A stretch of 7,221 nt of DNA from JAVBMP01 sp031552315 (GCA_031552315.1 JAVBMP010000115.1:1-7221), one strand, 5' to 3'; positions 1-5,670 are shown, numbered from the stretch's first letter. Numbers and translations: made by a program. Notes: generated by a model from the sequence alone, not told the origin.

Positions 1-44
1 CTGGCCCTGTTGGTTCCCCCACAAAAAGCGCTTGACAAACAGCT

Positions 45-641
45 TTACTGTTTTTTCGGCAAGGGCGATAGCATCATGTGCAGGGTGCGGCCTTCGGCGC
101 GCGCTTCCTGTTCCACTTTTGCCAGGTCTTTAGTTTCCTCAATAATTCTATCCAGCACCAGTTGGCCACGGTCTTTGTGGACAATTTCGCGGCCTCTGAA
201 GAAGATGGTCACCTTACAGCGGTCGCCGTCTTCCAAAAAGCGGCGTATGTGGGTGAGCTTGGTTTGGTAGTCATGTTCGTCAGTTTTGGGGCGCAATTTT
301 ATTTCTTTAATTTGCACCACGGTCTGGCGTTTTTTGGCTTCCTGTTTCTTTTTCTGGGCTTCATAGCGGTACTTGCCGTAGTCCATGATGCGGCACACGG
401 GCGGTTCCGCCGTGGCGGCCACTTCAACAAGGTCAAGCCCGGCTTCCCTGGCTATATTAAGGGCGTCAATGCGGCTTATTATGCCAAGCTGCTCGCCGTC
501 TGCCCCAATAACTCTAAGTTCACGCGCGCGAATTTGGTCGTTACGGCGCACAGTATCCTGCGCTTCCGGTTTACGCGTCTTGCTGAACTGGTTGAACGGC
601 TGCTGGGGTTGGGCCGGTGGGGTATTGTTAGGAGAAACTAT
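45..641 (-). CDS. infC: Translation initiation factor IF-3
   Basis: IF3 binds the 30S subunit, keeps it apart from 50S and proofreads initiator tRNA and start-codon choice in the cytoplasm. With the start used here the protein has 198 residues. The N-terminal domain begins near residue 32 (RRNDQIRARELRVIG), the basic linker is near 88-106 (YGKYRYEAQKKKQ), and the C-terminal domain near 108-195 carries IKEIKLRPKT and KVTIFFRGREIVH. The first 31 residues are an N-terminal extension rich in Pro and Gln. I chose an AUA start at 641-639 because a GGAGG (654-650) lies exactly 8 nt upstream. The in-frame GTG at 674 has no good ribosome site and would overlap thrS by 47 nt, and a GTG at 551 gives a 168-residue core-only protein. 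The gene overlaps the end of thrS by 14 nt, so it is co-transcribed and probably translationally coupled. Family identity is certain; the start is an inference. Confidence 0.93.
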   Translation of the reverse strand: MVSPNNTPPAQPQQPFNQFSKTRKPEAQDTVRRNDQIRARELRVIGADGEQLGIISRIDALNIAREAGLDLVEVAATAEPPVCRIMDYGKYRYEAQKKKQEAKKRQTVVQIKEIKLRPKTDEHDYQTKLTHIRRFLEDGDRCKVTIFFRGREIVHKDRGQLVLDRIIEETKDLAKVEQEARAEGRTLHMMLSPLPKKQ

Positions 642-2568
642 AAGACATGCCTCCGCGTTTAAAAGGTTCTTCACAATCGGCCCGCAAGATGTCGGCGAAT
701 TCTTCCAGGGTTTTCACACCCAGGTTGTCGCCGTTGCGCAGGCGCACATTCACGCTGCGGGCTTCCAGTTCCTGATTGCCAATAACAAGTATGTAAGGGA
801 TTTTTTCCACCTGCGCCTGGCGCACCTTGTAGCTGAGTTTTTCATTACGGGTGTCGGCCTCGGCGCGGATGCCAAATTTTTTCAAAATTTCCGCCGCTTC
901 AAGGGCAAAGCTGTTTTGGTCGTCCGTCACGGTAAGCAGGCGGGCCTGTGTGGGGGCCAGCCAGGCCGGGAAGTTGCCGGCGCAGTGTTCAATAAGAATG
1001 CCTATGAAGCGTTCAATGGAACCAAGAATGGCGCGGTGCACCATAACCGGGCGGTGGCGTTCACCGTCTTGGCCAACGTACACCAGGTCAAAGCGTTCCG
1101 GCAGGGTGAAGTCCACCTGAATGGTGGAACATTGCCATTCCCGCCCCAGGCTGTCTGTAACGCGGCAGTCTATTTTGGGGCCGTAGAACGCGCCATCGCC
1201 TTCATTTATGATGATGGGCTCGCCAATTTTTTCCATAGCCTTTATCAGGGCATTGGTGGCCTTTTCCCACGCTTCATCAGAACCTATGGATTTTGCCGGG
1301 CGGGTAGCCACGGCCAGGCGGTAGCTGAAGCCGAACAGAGAGAACAGGTCGCGGATAAGGGTGACCACGCCCAAAATTTCATCTTCAAGCTGTTCCGGCG
1401 TGCAGATAATGTGCGCGTCATCCTGCATGAACTGGCGCACGCGGAACAGGCCATGCAGCGCGCCGCTCATTTCATGGCGGTGCACCACGCCCAGTTCCGC
1501 CAGGCGTACCGGCAGTTCACGGTAACTATGCAGGGCGCTGTTGTAAATAAGCATGTGCCCCACGCAGTTCATGGGTTTTACGCCGTGAATGTCGCCTTCA
1601 ATATCGGTAAAATACATGTTTTCCCGATAGTTGTCATAGTGGCCGGATTTCATCCACAGTTCACGCCGCAAAATTTGCGGGCCTTGCACCAGCTGGTAGC
1701 CGCGCTTCAGGTGTTCCCGCTTCAAAAAATCTTCCAGAATGGTGCGCATAAGCATGCCCTTGGGGTGCCAGAACACCATGCCGGGGGCCACATCTTCATG
1801 GAAGGCGAAAAGGTCAAGTTCCTTACCTAGTTTGCGGTGGTCGCGCTTTTTGGCTTCCTCTATCTGGTGCAGGTATTGTTTAAGGGCGGCTTCATCCGCG
1901 AAGGCTGTGGCGTAAATGCGGGTAAGCATGCGGTTTTTTTCATCCCCGCGCCAATAGGCCCCGGCCACGGAAAGCAGTTTGAAGGCCTTTACAAAACCGC
2001 TGTGCGGCAGGTGCGGGCCACGGCAAAGGTCTGTAAAACCGCCAAGGTCATACAAGGAAACTTTTTCCGCCCCAAGGTCTTTAATTATTTCGGCCTTGTA
2101 ATGTTCACCCTGCGCGGTAAAAAAGGCAACGGCATCCGCGCTGGGCAGTTCCCGCCGCGTAAAGGGCAGGTTTTGCGCCACTATTTTTTGCATGCCCGCT
2201 TCAATGGCCGCGAAATCTTCCGGCGTGAAGGGGCGCTCGTTATCAAAATCGTAATAAAAACCGTTGTCTATGGCCGGGCCAATGGTCACCTGGGCCTTGG
2301 GGAACAGCTGCTTGACCGCGGCGGCCATAATATGGGCCGCGCTGTGGCGCAAAAGTTCCAGCCCGGCCTGGTCGTCAACGGATACGGGGGTAAGGGTGGC
2401 GCCTTCCGGGAAGCGGGCAAGCGGTGTGGAAAGGTCAAAAAGTTCATTCGCGCAAGAAACCGCAACGGTATTTTTGAAGCGTTTGCCAGAAAGCGCGGCC
2501 TTGAACAGGTCTGCGCAGCTTTGTTCCGGCGCGGCGGAATGTTCTGCCCCTTCAACAACAAATTTCAT
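628..2568 (-). CDS. thrS: Threonine-tRNA ligase
   Basis: This class II aminoacyl-tRNA synthetase charges tRNA-Thr with threonine using ATP in the cytoplasm. It is full length at 646 residues, usual for the family. The order is: TGS domain (about 1-64); editing domain with HxxxH at 75-79 (HSAAH) and the C182/H186 pair in CRGPH; class II core from about 245 to 535; anticodon-binding domain from about 540 to 640. The catalytic zinc ligands are visible as C335 (NCVGH), H386 (DDAHII) and H511 (VMVHRAILG). The motif 2 arginine is in HRHE (R364), and motif 3 is GSIERFIGILIEH (517-529). The ATG follows a G-rich stretch (CGGGGG) that is a mediocre ribosome site. The gene lies downstream of tRNA-Val and a two-hairpin leader, and its last 14 nt overlap infC. 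Nothing is missing or broken. Confidence 0.98.
   Translation of the reverse strand: MKFVVEGAEHSAAPEQSCADLFKAALSGKRFKNTVAVSCANELFDLSTPLARFPEGATLTPVSVDDQAGLELLRHSAAHIMAAAVKQLFPKAQVTIGPAIDNGFYYDFDNERPFTPEDFAAIEAGMQKIVAQNLPFTRRELPSADAVAFFTAQGEHYKAEIIKDLGAEKVSLYDLGGFTDLCRGPHLPHSGFVKAFKLLSVAGAYWRGDEKNRMLTRIYATAFADEAALKQYLHQIEEAKKRDHRKLGKELDLFAFHEDVAPGMVFWHPKGMLMRTILEDFLKREHLKRGYQLVQGPQILRRELWMKSGHYDNYRENMYFTDIEGDIHGVKPMNCVGHMLIYNSALHSYRELPVRLAELGVVHRHEMSGALHGLFRVRQFMQDDAHIICTPEQLEDEILGVVTLIRDLFSLFGFSYRLAVATRPAKSIGSDEAWEKATNALIKAMEKIGEPIIINEGDGAFYGPKIDCRVTDSLGREWQCSTIQVDFTLPERFDLVYVGQDGERHRPVMVHRAILGSIERFIGILIEHCAGNFPAWLAPTQARLLTVTDDQNSFALEAAEILKKFGIRAEADTRNEKLSYKVRQAQVEKIPYILVIGNQELEARSVNVRLRNGDNLGVKTLEEFADILRADCEEPFKRGGMSYSFS
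639..654 (-). promoter_or_regulatory. infC: infC ribosome binding site with candidate AUA start codon
   Basis: On the minus strand GGAGG occupies 654-650, followed by 8 nt and then ATA at 641-639, in frame with infC. No ATG, GTG or TTG in the infC frame lies at a suitable distance; the ATG at 648-646 is in the thrS frame and is its sixth codon from the end. Known biology: IF3 discriminates against rare start codons, and E. coli infC uses AUU for autoregulation. An AUA start here would be the equivalent device. The whole site lies inside the last codons of thrS. Confidence 0.6.
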
Positions 2569-2610
2569 ATAAACCCCCGGAAGATATCATTTTTTGTGCT
2601 CATGCAAATA

Positions 2611-2640
2611 TAGAAAAAGGGGAGGTATTACCTCCCCTTT
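2611..2640 (-). terminator. Intrinsic terminator or attenuator in the thrS leader
   Basis: A perfect 12-bp inverted repeat (AAAGGGGAGGTA against TACCTCCCCTTT, 2640-2616, one central base) is followed on the minus strand by five T and then CTAT. It lies 43 nt after the tRNA-Val 3' end and about 45 nt before the thrS start. It can end the tRNA transcript, and if reads through or is conditional it would act as an attenuator for thrS-infC. On the plus strand no T tract follows, so it is directional. Confidence 0.75.
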
Positions 2641-2650
2641 CAGTTCAAAT

Positions 2651-2670
2651 GGGGAAGGCAATACCTCCCC
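2651..2670 (-). promoter_or_regulatory. First hairpin of the tRNA-Val/thrS leader, related to the terminator
   Basis: On the minus strand GGGGAGG and CCTTCCCC can form a 7-bp stem with one G.U pair and a 6-nt loop. Its 5' arm (GGGGAGGTATT) is also perfectly complementary over 11 nt to the 3' arm of the following terminator (AATACCTCCCC). The two hairpins could therefore be mutually exclusive with a longer pairing. The arrangement resembles an attenuation leader. I found no T-box consensus and no run of Thr codons, so a regulatory role is unproven. Confidence 0.45.
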
Positions 2671-2683
2671 CACGGGCAAATAT

Positions 2684-2758
2684 TGGTAGGCACGAACAGC
2701 TTTGAACTGTTGGCCCCTTCCATGTCAAGGAAGTGCTCTACCCCTGAGCTACGCGCCT
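2684..2758 (-). tRNA. tRNA-Val (anticodon GAC)
   Basis: A complete 75-nt cloverleaf can be drawn on the minus strand: acceptor AGGCGCG/CGTGCCT (one G.U), TA, D stem GCTC/GAGC with loop AGGGGTA, anticodon stem CTTCC/GGAAG with loop TTGACAT (anticodon GAC), variable loop GGGCC, T stem AACAG/CTGTT with loop TTCAAAG, discriminator A, and an encoded CCA. GAC reads the valine codons GUC and GUU. The A1-U72 first pair is less usual than G1-C72. It sits between the ABC importer and thrS on the same strand. Confidence 0.95.
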
Positions 2759-2785
2759 ACACTTCTTGCACTGAGGCAAGTAGAA

Positions 2786-2814
2786 GCAATAAGCAAAAAA
2801 CGGCTTGCCGTCAA
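2786..2814 (-). promoter_or_regulatory. Candidate sigma-70 promoter for tRNA-Val (and possibly thrS-infC)
   Basis: TTGACG (2814-2809) and TATTGC (2791-2786) are separated by 17 bp and lie about 28 bp upstream of the tRNA 5' end. The -35 box matches five of six consensus bases, the -10 box only three. The element overlaps the importer terminator. The position is plausible but the -10 is weak. Confidence 0.4.
2795..2811 (-). terminator. Short intrinsic terminator after the ABC importer
   Basis: On the minus strand ACGGC and GCCGT flank a very short centre (4-bp stem with CAAG loop, or 5 bp with AA), followed by six T. It begins 18 nt after the ATPase stop codon. The stem is short, so termination may be partial and some transcripts may continue into the tRNA and thrS. 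Confidence 0.55.
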
Positions 2815-2828
2815 GAGTTTATTTCAAA

Positions 2829-3632
2829 TTACAAAATCTGGTTCAAAAACTTTTGCAGGCGCGGGTGCTTGGGGTTATCAAACAGGTGCAGGGGGCTGCC
2901 TTCTTCAAGAATTTCGCCCTTGTCCATAAACACTACCCTGTCCGCCACTTCACGGGCAAAGCCCATTTCATGCGTTACCACTACCATGGTCATGCCTTCC
3001 CGCGCCAGGTTCACCATAACGTCCAGCACTTCGCCGATCATTTCCGGGTCAAGGGCGGACGTTGGCTCATCAAACAGCATTATTTTCGGGTTCATGGCCA
3101 GGGCGCGGGCAATGGCCACGCGCTGCTGCTGCCCGCCGGAAAGCATGGACGGGTAAACATTGGCCTTGTCGCTTATGTCCACCTTTTTCAGCAATTCCAG
3201 CGCCTTTTCCACGGCCTCGTTCCGGCTGCTGCCGCGCAGCTTCATGGGGGCCATAATCAGGTTTTCCAGCACCGTCTTGTGCGGGAACAGGTTGAAGCTT
3301 TGGAAGACCATGCCCAGGTCGCGCCGAATAAGGTTTATGTCCGGGCAGGAAGCGTCTTGGGCCGAACGCTTGCCAAAACGGCGCAAGACGGGGGAATGTT
3401 CAATTTCCGGGTGGGTAATTTCATTGCCGTTTACCACAATGCGGCCCTTGTCCACAGCTTCCAGCCGATTTATGGAACGCAGCAAGGTGCTTTTGCCGGA
3501 ACCGGAAGGGCCGATAATAACCACTTTTTCACCCGTGCGTATATCCAGCGAAACGTCGTTCAGGGCGGCCAGCCTGCCAAAAAATTTGAAAACGTGGCTG
3601 ATGCTGATAACTGGTTCTCTATTTGCGGTCAT
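2829..3632 (-). CDS. Polar amino-acid ABC transporter ATP-binding protein
   Basis: This is the nucleotide-binding subunit of a GlnQ/HisP-type importer. It dimerises under the membrane permease and couples ATP hydrolysis to amino-acid uptake. In 267 residues the motifs appear in order: Walker A GPSGSGKST (41-49), Q-loop Q111 in MVFQSFNLFPH, signature LSGGQQQR (164-171), Walker B IMLFDEP (184-190), D-loop SALD (192-195) and switch H221 in VTHEMGFA. It is about 25 residues longer than GlnQ. The extra length sits between Walker A and the Q-loop, roughly residues 75-100, and includes a Cys. The start overlaps the permease stop by 14 nt and has only a weak, distant ribosome site, so translational coupling is likely. 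The substrate cannot be read from this subunit. Confidence 0.95.
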   Translation of the reverse strand: MTANREPVISISHVFKFFGRLAALNDVSLDIRTGEKVVIIGPSGSGKSTLLRSINRLEAVDKGRIVVNGNEITHPEIEHSPVLRRFGKRSAQDASCPDINLIRRDLGMVFQSFNLFPHKTVLENLIMAPMKLRGSSRNEAVEKALELLKKVDISDKANVYPSMLSGGQQQRVAIARALAMNPKIMLFDEPTSALDPEMIGEVLDVMVNLAREGMTMVVVTHEMGFAREVADRVVFMDKGEILEEGSPLHLFDNPKHPRLQKFLNQIL

Positions 3633-4398
3633 AGTTGGTTATTCTCGCTTCCATCAGGCTGACGCCCCTGGACAGTATCAGGGTGATGATAAGATAAACC
3701 AGCGCCACTACCAGATAGGTTTCAAAAGGGGCGCGGCTGGTGGAAATAAATTCCCGCCCGCGTTGCAGGATGTTGGTCATGGCCATGATGGAGATAAGCG
3801 AGGTATCTTTCAACAGGGCGATAAATTCGTTGCCCACCGGGGGCAAAATGGTGCGCCAGGCCTGAGGCAGCACAACCAGCCACATGGTTTGCGCGCGGTT
3901 GAAGCCCAAAGAACGGGAAGCTTCCCGCTGGCCGCTTGGTATGGCGCTTATGCCGGCGCGGAAAATTTCCCCCATGTACGCGCCATAACAAATAGAAATG
4001 GCCAGCATGCCGGAAATTATGCCGGGCAGGTTCACAAAACGGCCAATGCCGTAATAAATGAAACAAAGCTGCACCAGCAACGGTATGCCGCGAATAATTT
4101 CCACATAGGTGGAAGCCACAAGGTTTATTACCCGGTTGCCTGAAATGCGCCCCAACCCTACCATAAGGCCAATGGGAATGGCCCCGCTTATGCCCAGGAT
4201 GGTCATAAGAAAGGTCATTGCGATGCCGTCCGGCAAAAACTTTACAATCTTCAGGAACGGGTCCGGCTGAAAGATGCACAGCGACAACAAAAGAGTTATC
4301 GACCCCACAAATGAAACAGACCACGCGGTTATAAGGCGCGTGTCTTTTGGATCCGGTATGGAGGCCCCGTCTGAAATTTCAATTCTGTTTTCGTTCAT
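3619..4398 (-). CDS. Polar amino-acid ABC transporter permease
   Basis: This is the inner-membrane subunit of the HisM/GlnP family that forms the translocation path with the ATPase encoded next. Its 259 residues begin with an N-terminal cytoplasmic tail of about 22 residues. Hydrophobic segments follow near 24-42, 60-83, 96-118, 128-146 and 226-244, with a weaker one near 193-206. The EAA coupling loop is clear around 152-178 (IPSGQREASRSLGF, then VVLPQAWRTILPP). AGGA lies 4 nt before the ATG (CAGGACGGAATG on the minus strand). Only one permease gene is present, so the pore is probably a homodimer, as in GlnP-type systems. It is separated from the binding-protein gene by 139 bp containing repeats and a strong stem-loop, and it overlaps the ATPase gene. 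Confidence 0.95.
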   Translation of the reverse strand: MNENRIEISDGASIPDPKDTRLITAWSVSFVGSITLLLSLCIFQPDPFLKIVKFLPDGIAMTFLMTILGISGAIPIGLMVGLGRISGNRVINLVASTYVEIIRGIPLLVQLCFIYYGIGRFVNLPGIISGMLAISICYGAYMGEIFRAGISAIPSGQREASRSLGFNRAQTMWLVVLPQAWRTILPPVGNEFIALLKDTSLISIMAMTNILQRGREFISTSRAPFETYLVVALVYLIITLILSRGVSLMEARITNYDRK

Positions 4399-4439
4399 TC
4401 CGTCCTGCCCGGTGGGTTGGTGCGGGTAAGCTTGCAGAC

Positions 4440-4484
4440 GCGATTATGGCAAGCGCGATTATGGCAAGCGCGGCTATAGCAAGC
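4440..4484. repeat. Three tandem 15-bp repeats in the importer intercistronic region
   Basis: Two identical copies of GCGATTATGGCAAGC (4440-4454 and 4455-4469) are followed by a third with 12 of 15 matches (4470-4484). The third runs directly into the large inverted repeat. No coding frame uses this stretch. It could be a binding-site array or simple repeat expansion by slippage. Confidence 0.85.
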
Positions 4485-4522
4485 CGGTTTGGTGCTTGAA
4501 ACGCCAAACCGGCTTGCCGCGC
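4468..4522. repeat. Large intercistronic stem-loop between binding-protein and permease genes
   Basis: CAAGCCGGTTTGG (4480-4492) and CCAAACCGGCTTG (4504-4516) form a perfect 13-bp stem with an 11-nt loop. A further 6 bp, GCGCGG (4468-4473) with CCGCGC (4517-4522), extend it across a 6-nt bulge. No T tract follows on the minus strand, so it is not a classical terminator. By analogy with REP-type elements after other binding-protein genes, it may protect the upstream message from 3' decay and lower permease/ATPase expression. That role is inference. Confidence 0.85.
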
Positions 4523-4537
4523 AATTTCAAATAAAAA

Positions 4538-5290
4538 CTATTTTTTGGCGCCAAACCACTTTTCACGCAGTTGGGCTTCAATGCCCTTGTCTTTGACCTG
4601 CTTTATGCCCTTGTTAAGAAATTCGGCGAGTTCGGTATTTTCTTTGGCAACCACAAAGCCATAGTATTCCTTTTCAGCGGTGTCTATAATGAAGGCCACC
4701 TTGAAGACTTTGGAATAGGGTTCCTTGTTGACGGCAAAGTCGGTAGCCACGGGCTCGTCACAAATTACGCCGTCAAGGCGCTTGTTGTAAAGGTCTTCCA
4801 CAGCCAGGGTAATGTCGTCAAAGGGCTTGCCCTTGGAATTTTCAACCCGCTGCACGGCAAAGTAGCCGGTGGTACCCATTTGCGCGCCCAGGGTCTTGCC
4901 CTTCAGGTCTTCATAGGCCTTGATCGGGGAATCTTTATAAACCAGCACGCCCTGCTTCACTTCATAGTACGGGTCTGTGAAGGTCATGTTCTTTTTGCGT
5001 TCATCGGTAATGGTGACGGAAGAGGAAATAACGTCGTATCTTTTGGCGTCCAGCCCGGCGAATATGCCGTCCCAGGCCACGTTTTTATGTTCAACTTCAA
5101 TGCCCAGTTCTTTGGCGAGGGCGTCAATGTAATCAACGGAATAGCCTACAATCTGTTTGTTGGAATCAATATATTCCATGGGCGGCCAGGTTGCGTCATG
5201 GGCAACAACCAGCTTTTTGGGCAGTTCCGCGAAGGCGGTGGAAGCGGCTATCAGGCTGAGAGCAAAGAAAAATGCGATCTTCTTGAACAT
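4538..5290 (-). CDS. Periplasmic amino-acid-binding protein of the ABC importer
   Basis: This is a family 3 extracellular solute-binding protein (HisJ/GlnH type) that captures an amino acid in the periplasm and delivers it to the permease. It has 250 residues with a signal peptide of about 21 residues (basic MFKK, hydrophobic core, cleavage after AFA). The mature part shows the family pattern: DATWPPMEY (32-40), a GYSVDYIDALAKELG helix, SSSVTITDER (89-98), and FTDPYY (104-109). R98 is the expected carboxylate ligand; GTTG (139-142) and D178 in CDEP are further ligand-contact positions. Substrate specificity cannot be assigned safely. The start is supported by GAGG 6 nt upstream of the ATG. 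It is the first gene of the importer operon, and the stem-loop after it suggests higher expression than the downstream genes. No convincing promoter was found upstream. Confidence 0.95.
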   Translation of the reverse strand: MFKKIAFFFALSLIAASTAFAELPKKLVVAHDATWPPMEYIDSNKQIVGYSVDYIDALAKELGIEVEHKNVAWDGIFAGLDAKRYDVISSSVTITDERKKNMTFTDPYYEVKQGVLVYKDSPIKAYEDLKGKTLGAQMGTTGYFAVQRVENSKGKPFDDITLAVEDLYNKRLDGVICDEPVATDFAVNKEPYSKVFKVAFIIDTAEKEYYGFVVAKENTELAEFLNKGIKQVKDKGIEAQLREKWFGAKK

Positions 5291-5449
5291 TGCTTACCTC
5301 GTGTTTATCATGGTTGGGAATTTATATCCGGCCGCGCAACAGCAACGGGCAGGACAGCAAAACCTGAACTTTTTTTCGGTCAGAAGCAAGATAATGTCAA
5401 TAAAAAATATTCGGCGGCGTTATTTCAGGCAACACACGCTATAAAGGCC

Positions 5450-5466
5450 CATTGTGCAATAGCCTC
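5450..5466 (+). repeat. Solo copy of the palindromic element's end sequence
   Basis: CATTGTGCAATAGCCTC matches the right terminus of the 145-bp element (CATTGTGCAATGGCCTC at 5608-5624) at 16 of 17 positions in direct orientation. It is inverted relative to the element's left end 13 bp away. It may be the remnant end of a second element or a pre-existing site. Confidence 0.75.
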
Positions 5467-5479
5467 AAAATCCTTTTTG

Positions 5480-5624
5480 GAGGCCGTTGCACAATGAGAG
5501 TTTTTGTTCTTTTACAAGGAGTGCGAGGTCCGTGCGGAGGGAGTATATTCAAGCATATATGACCTTCGCGCGGGACGAAGCACGACGCAGTAAAAGGGCA
5601 AAAAGACCATTGTGCAATGGCCTC
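5480..5624 (+). mobile_element. 145-bp fold-back palindrome, MITE-like, with 5-bp target duplication
   Basis: The two halves (5480-5548 and 5555-5624) are imperfect inverted repeats of each other around a TCAAGC centre. The outer 17 bp are GAGGCCGTTGCACAATG and the complement of CATTGTGCAATGGCCTC, with one difference. A second 15-bp block (5501-5515 with 5590-5604) and several shorter blocks bring potential pairing to about 53 bp. The element is flanked directly by TTTTG on both sides (5475-5479 and 5625-5629), which fits a target-site duplication. It encodes no protein. This combination is typical of a non-autonomous miniature inverted-repeat element moved by a transposase encoded elsewhere. 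The family cannot be named from the sequence alone. An alternative is a structured RNA: all wobble pairs favour the plus strand. Confidence 0.7.
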
Positions 5625-5642
5625 TTTTGAACAGTCCCGGCT

Positions 5643-5660
5643 TATTGCGCAATGGTTTTC
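5643..5660 (+). repeat. Degenerate copy of the element end
   Basis: TATTGCGCAATGGTTTTC resembles the right end of the 145-bp element, with the core ATTGYGCAATGG conserved and the outer GCCTC eroded. Its centre ATTGCGCAAT (5644-5653) is a perfect 10-bp palindrome. It lies just upstream of the putative yicC promoter, so it could equally be an operator. Confidence 0.45.
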
Positions 5661-5670
5661 AGAATAGTGA

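Noticed and set aside
1..44. rpmI (ribosomal protein L35) downstream of infC
   Set aside because: Expected from synteny, but no start or coding sequence for it is visible before the window ends.
385..1830. Long plus-strand open frame of 481 codons opposite thrS
   Set aside because: It lies antisense to a complete, motif-perfect thrS. Its product is a low-complexity His/Ala/Phe-rich shadow with no domain.
2569..2683. T-box riboswitch upstream of thrS
   Set aside because: The conserved T-box sequence and specifier arrangement are not present in this short leader.
2805..4143. Plus-strand open frames opposite the ATPase and permease genes
   Set aside because: They mirror the codon pattern of well-supported minus-strand genes and have no ribosome site or recognisable domain.
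4571..5497. Plus-strand open frame of 308 codons opposite the binding protein
   Set aside because: It is antisense to a gene with signal peptide and full family motifs, and its tail runs into the palindromic element by chance.
5516..5550. SRP RNA-like string (GAGGTCCGTGCGGAGGGAG) inside the palindrome
   Set aside because: The conserved SRP domain IV loop (GGAA-type tetraloop with its symmetric internal loop) is absent; only a short string is similar.
5480..5624. 6S RNA, retron RNA or CRISPR-like repeat
   Set aside because: There is no large central bubble as in 6S RNA, no reverse transcriptase nearby, and no regularly spaced repeats. A MITE with target duplication explains more.
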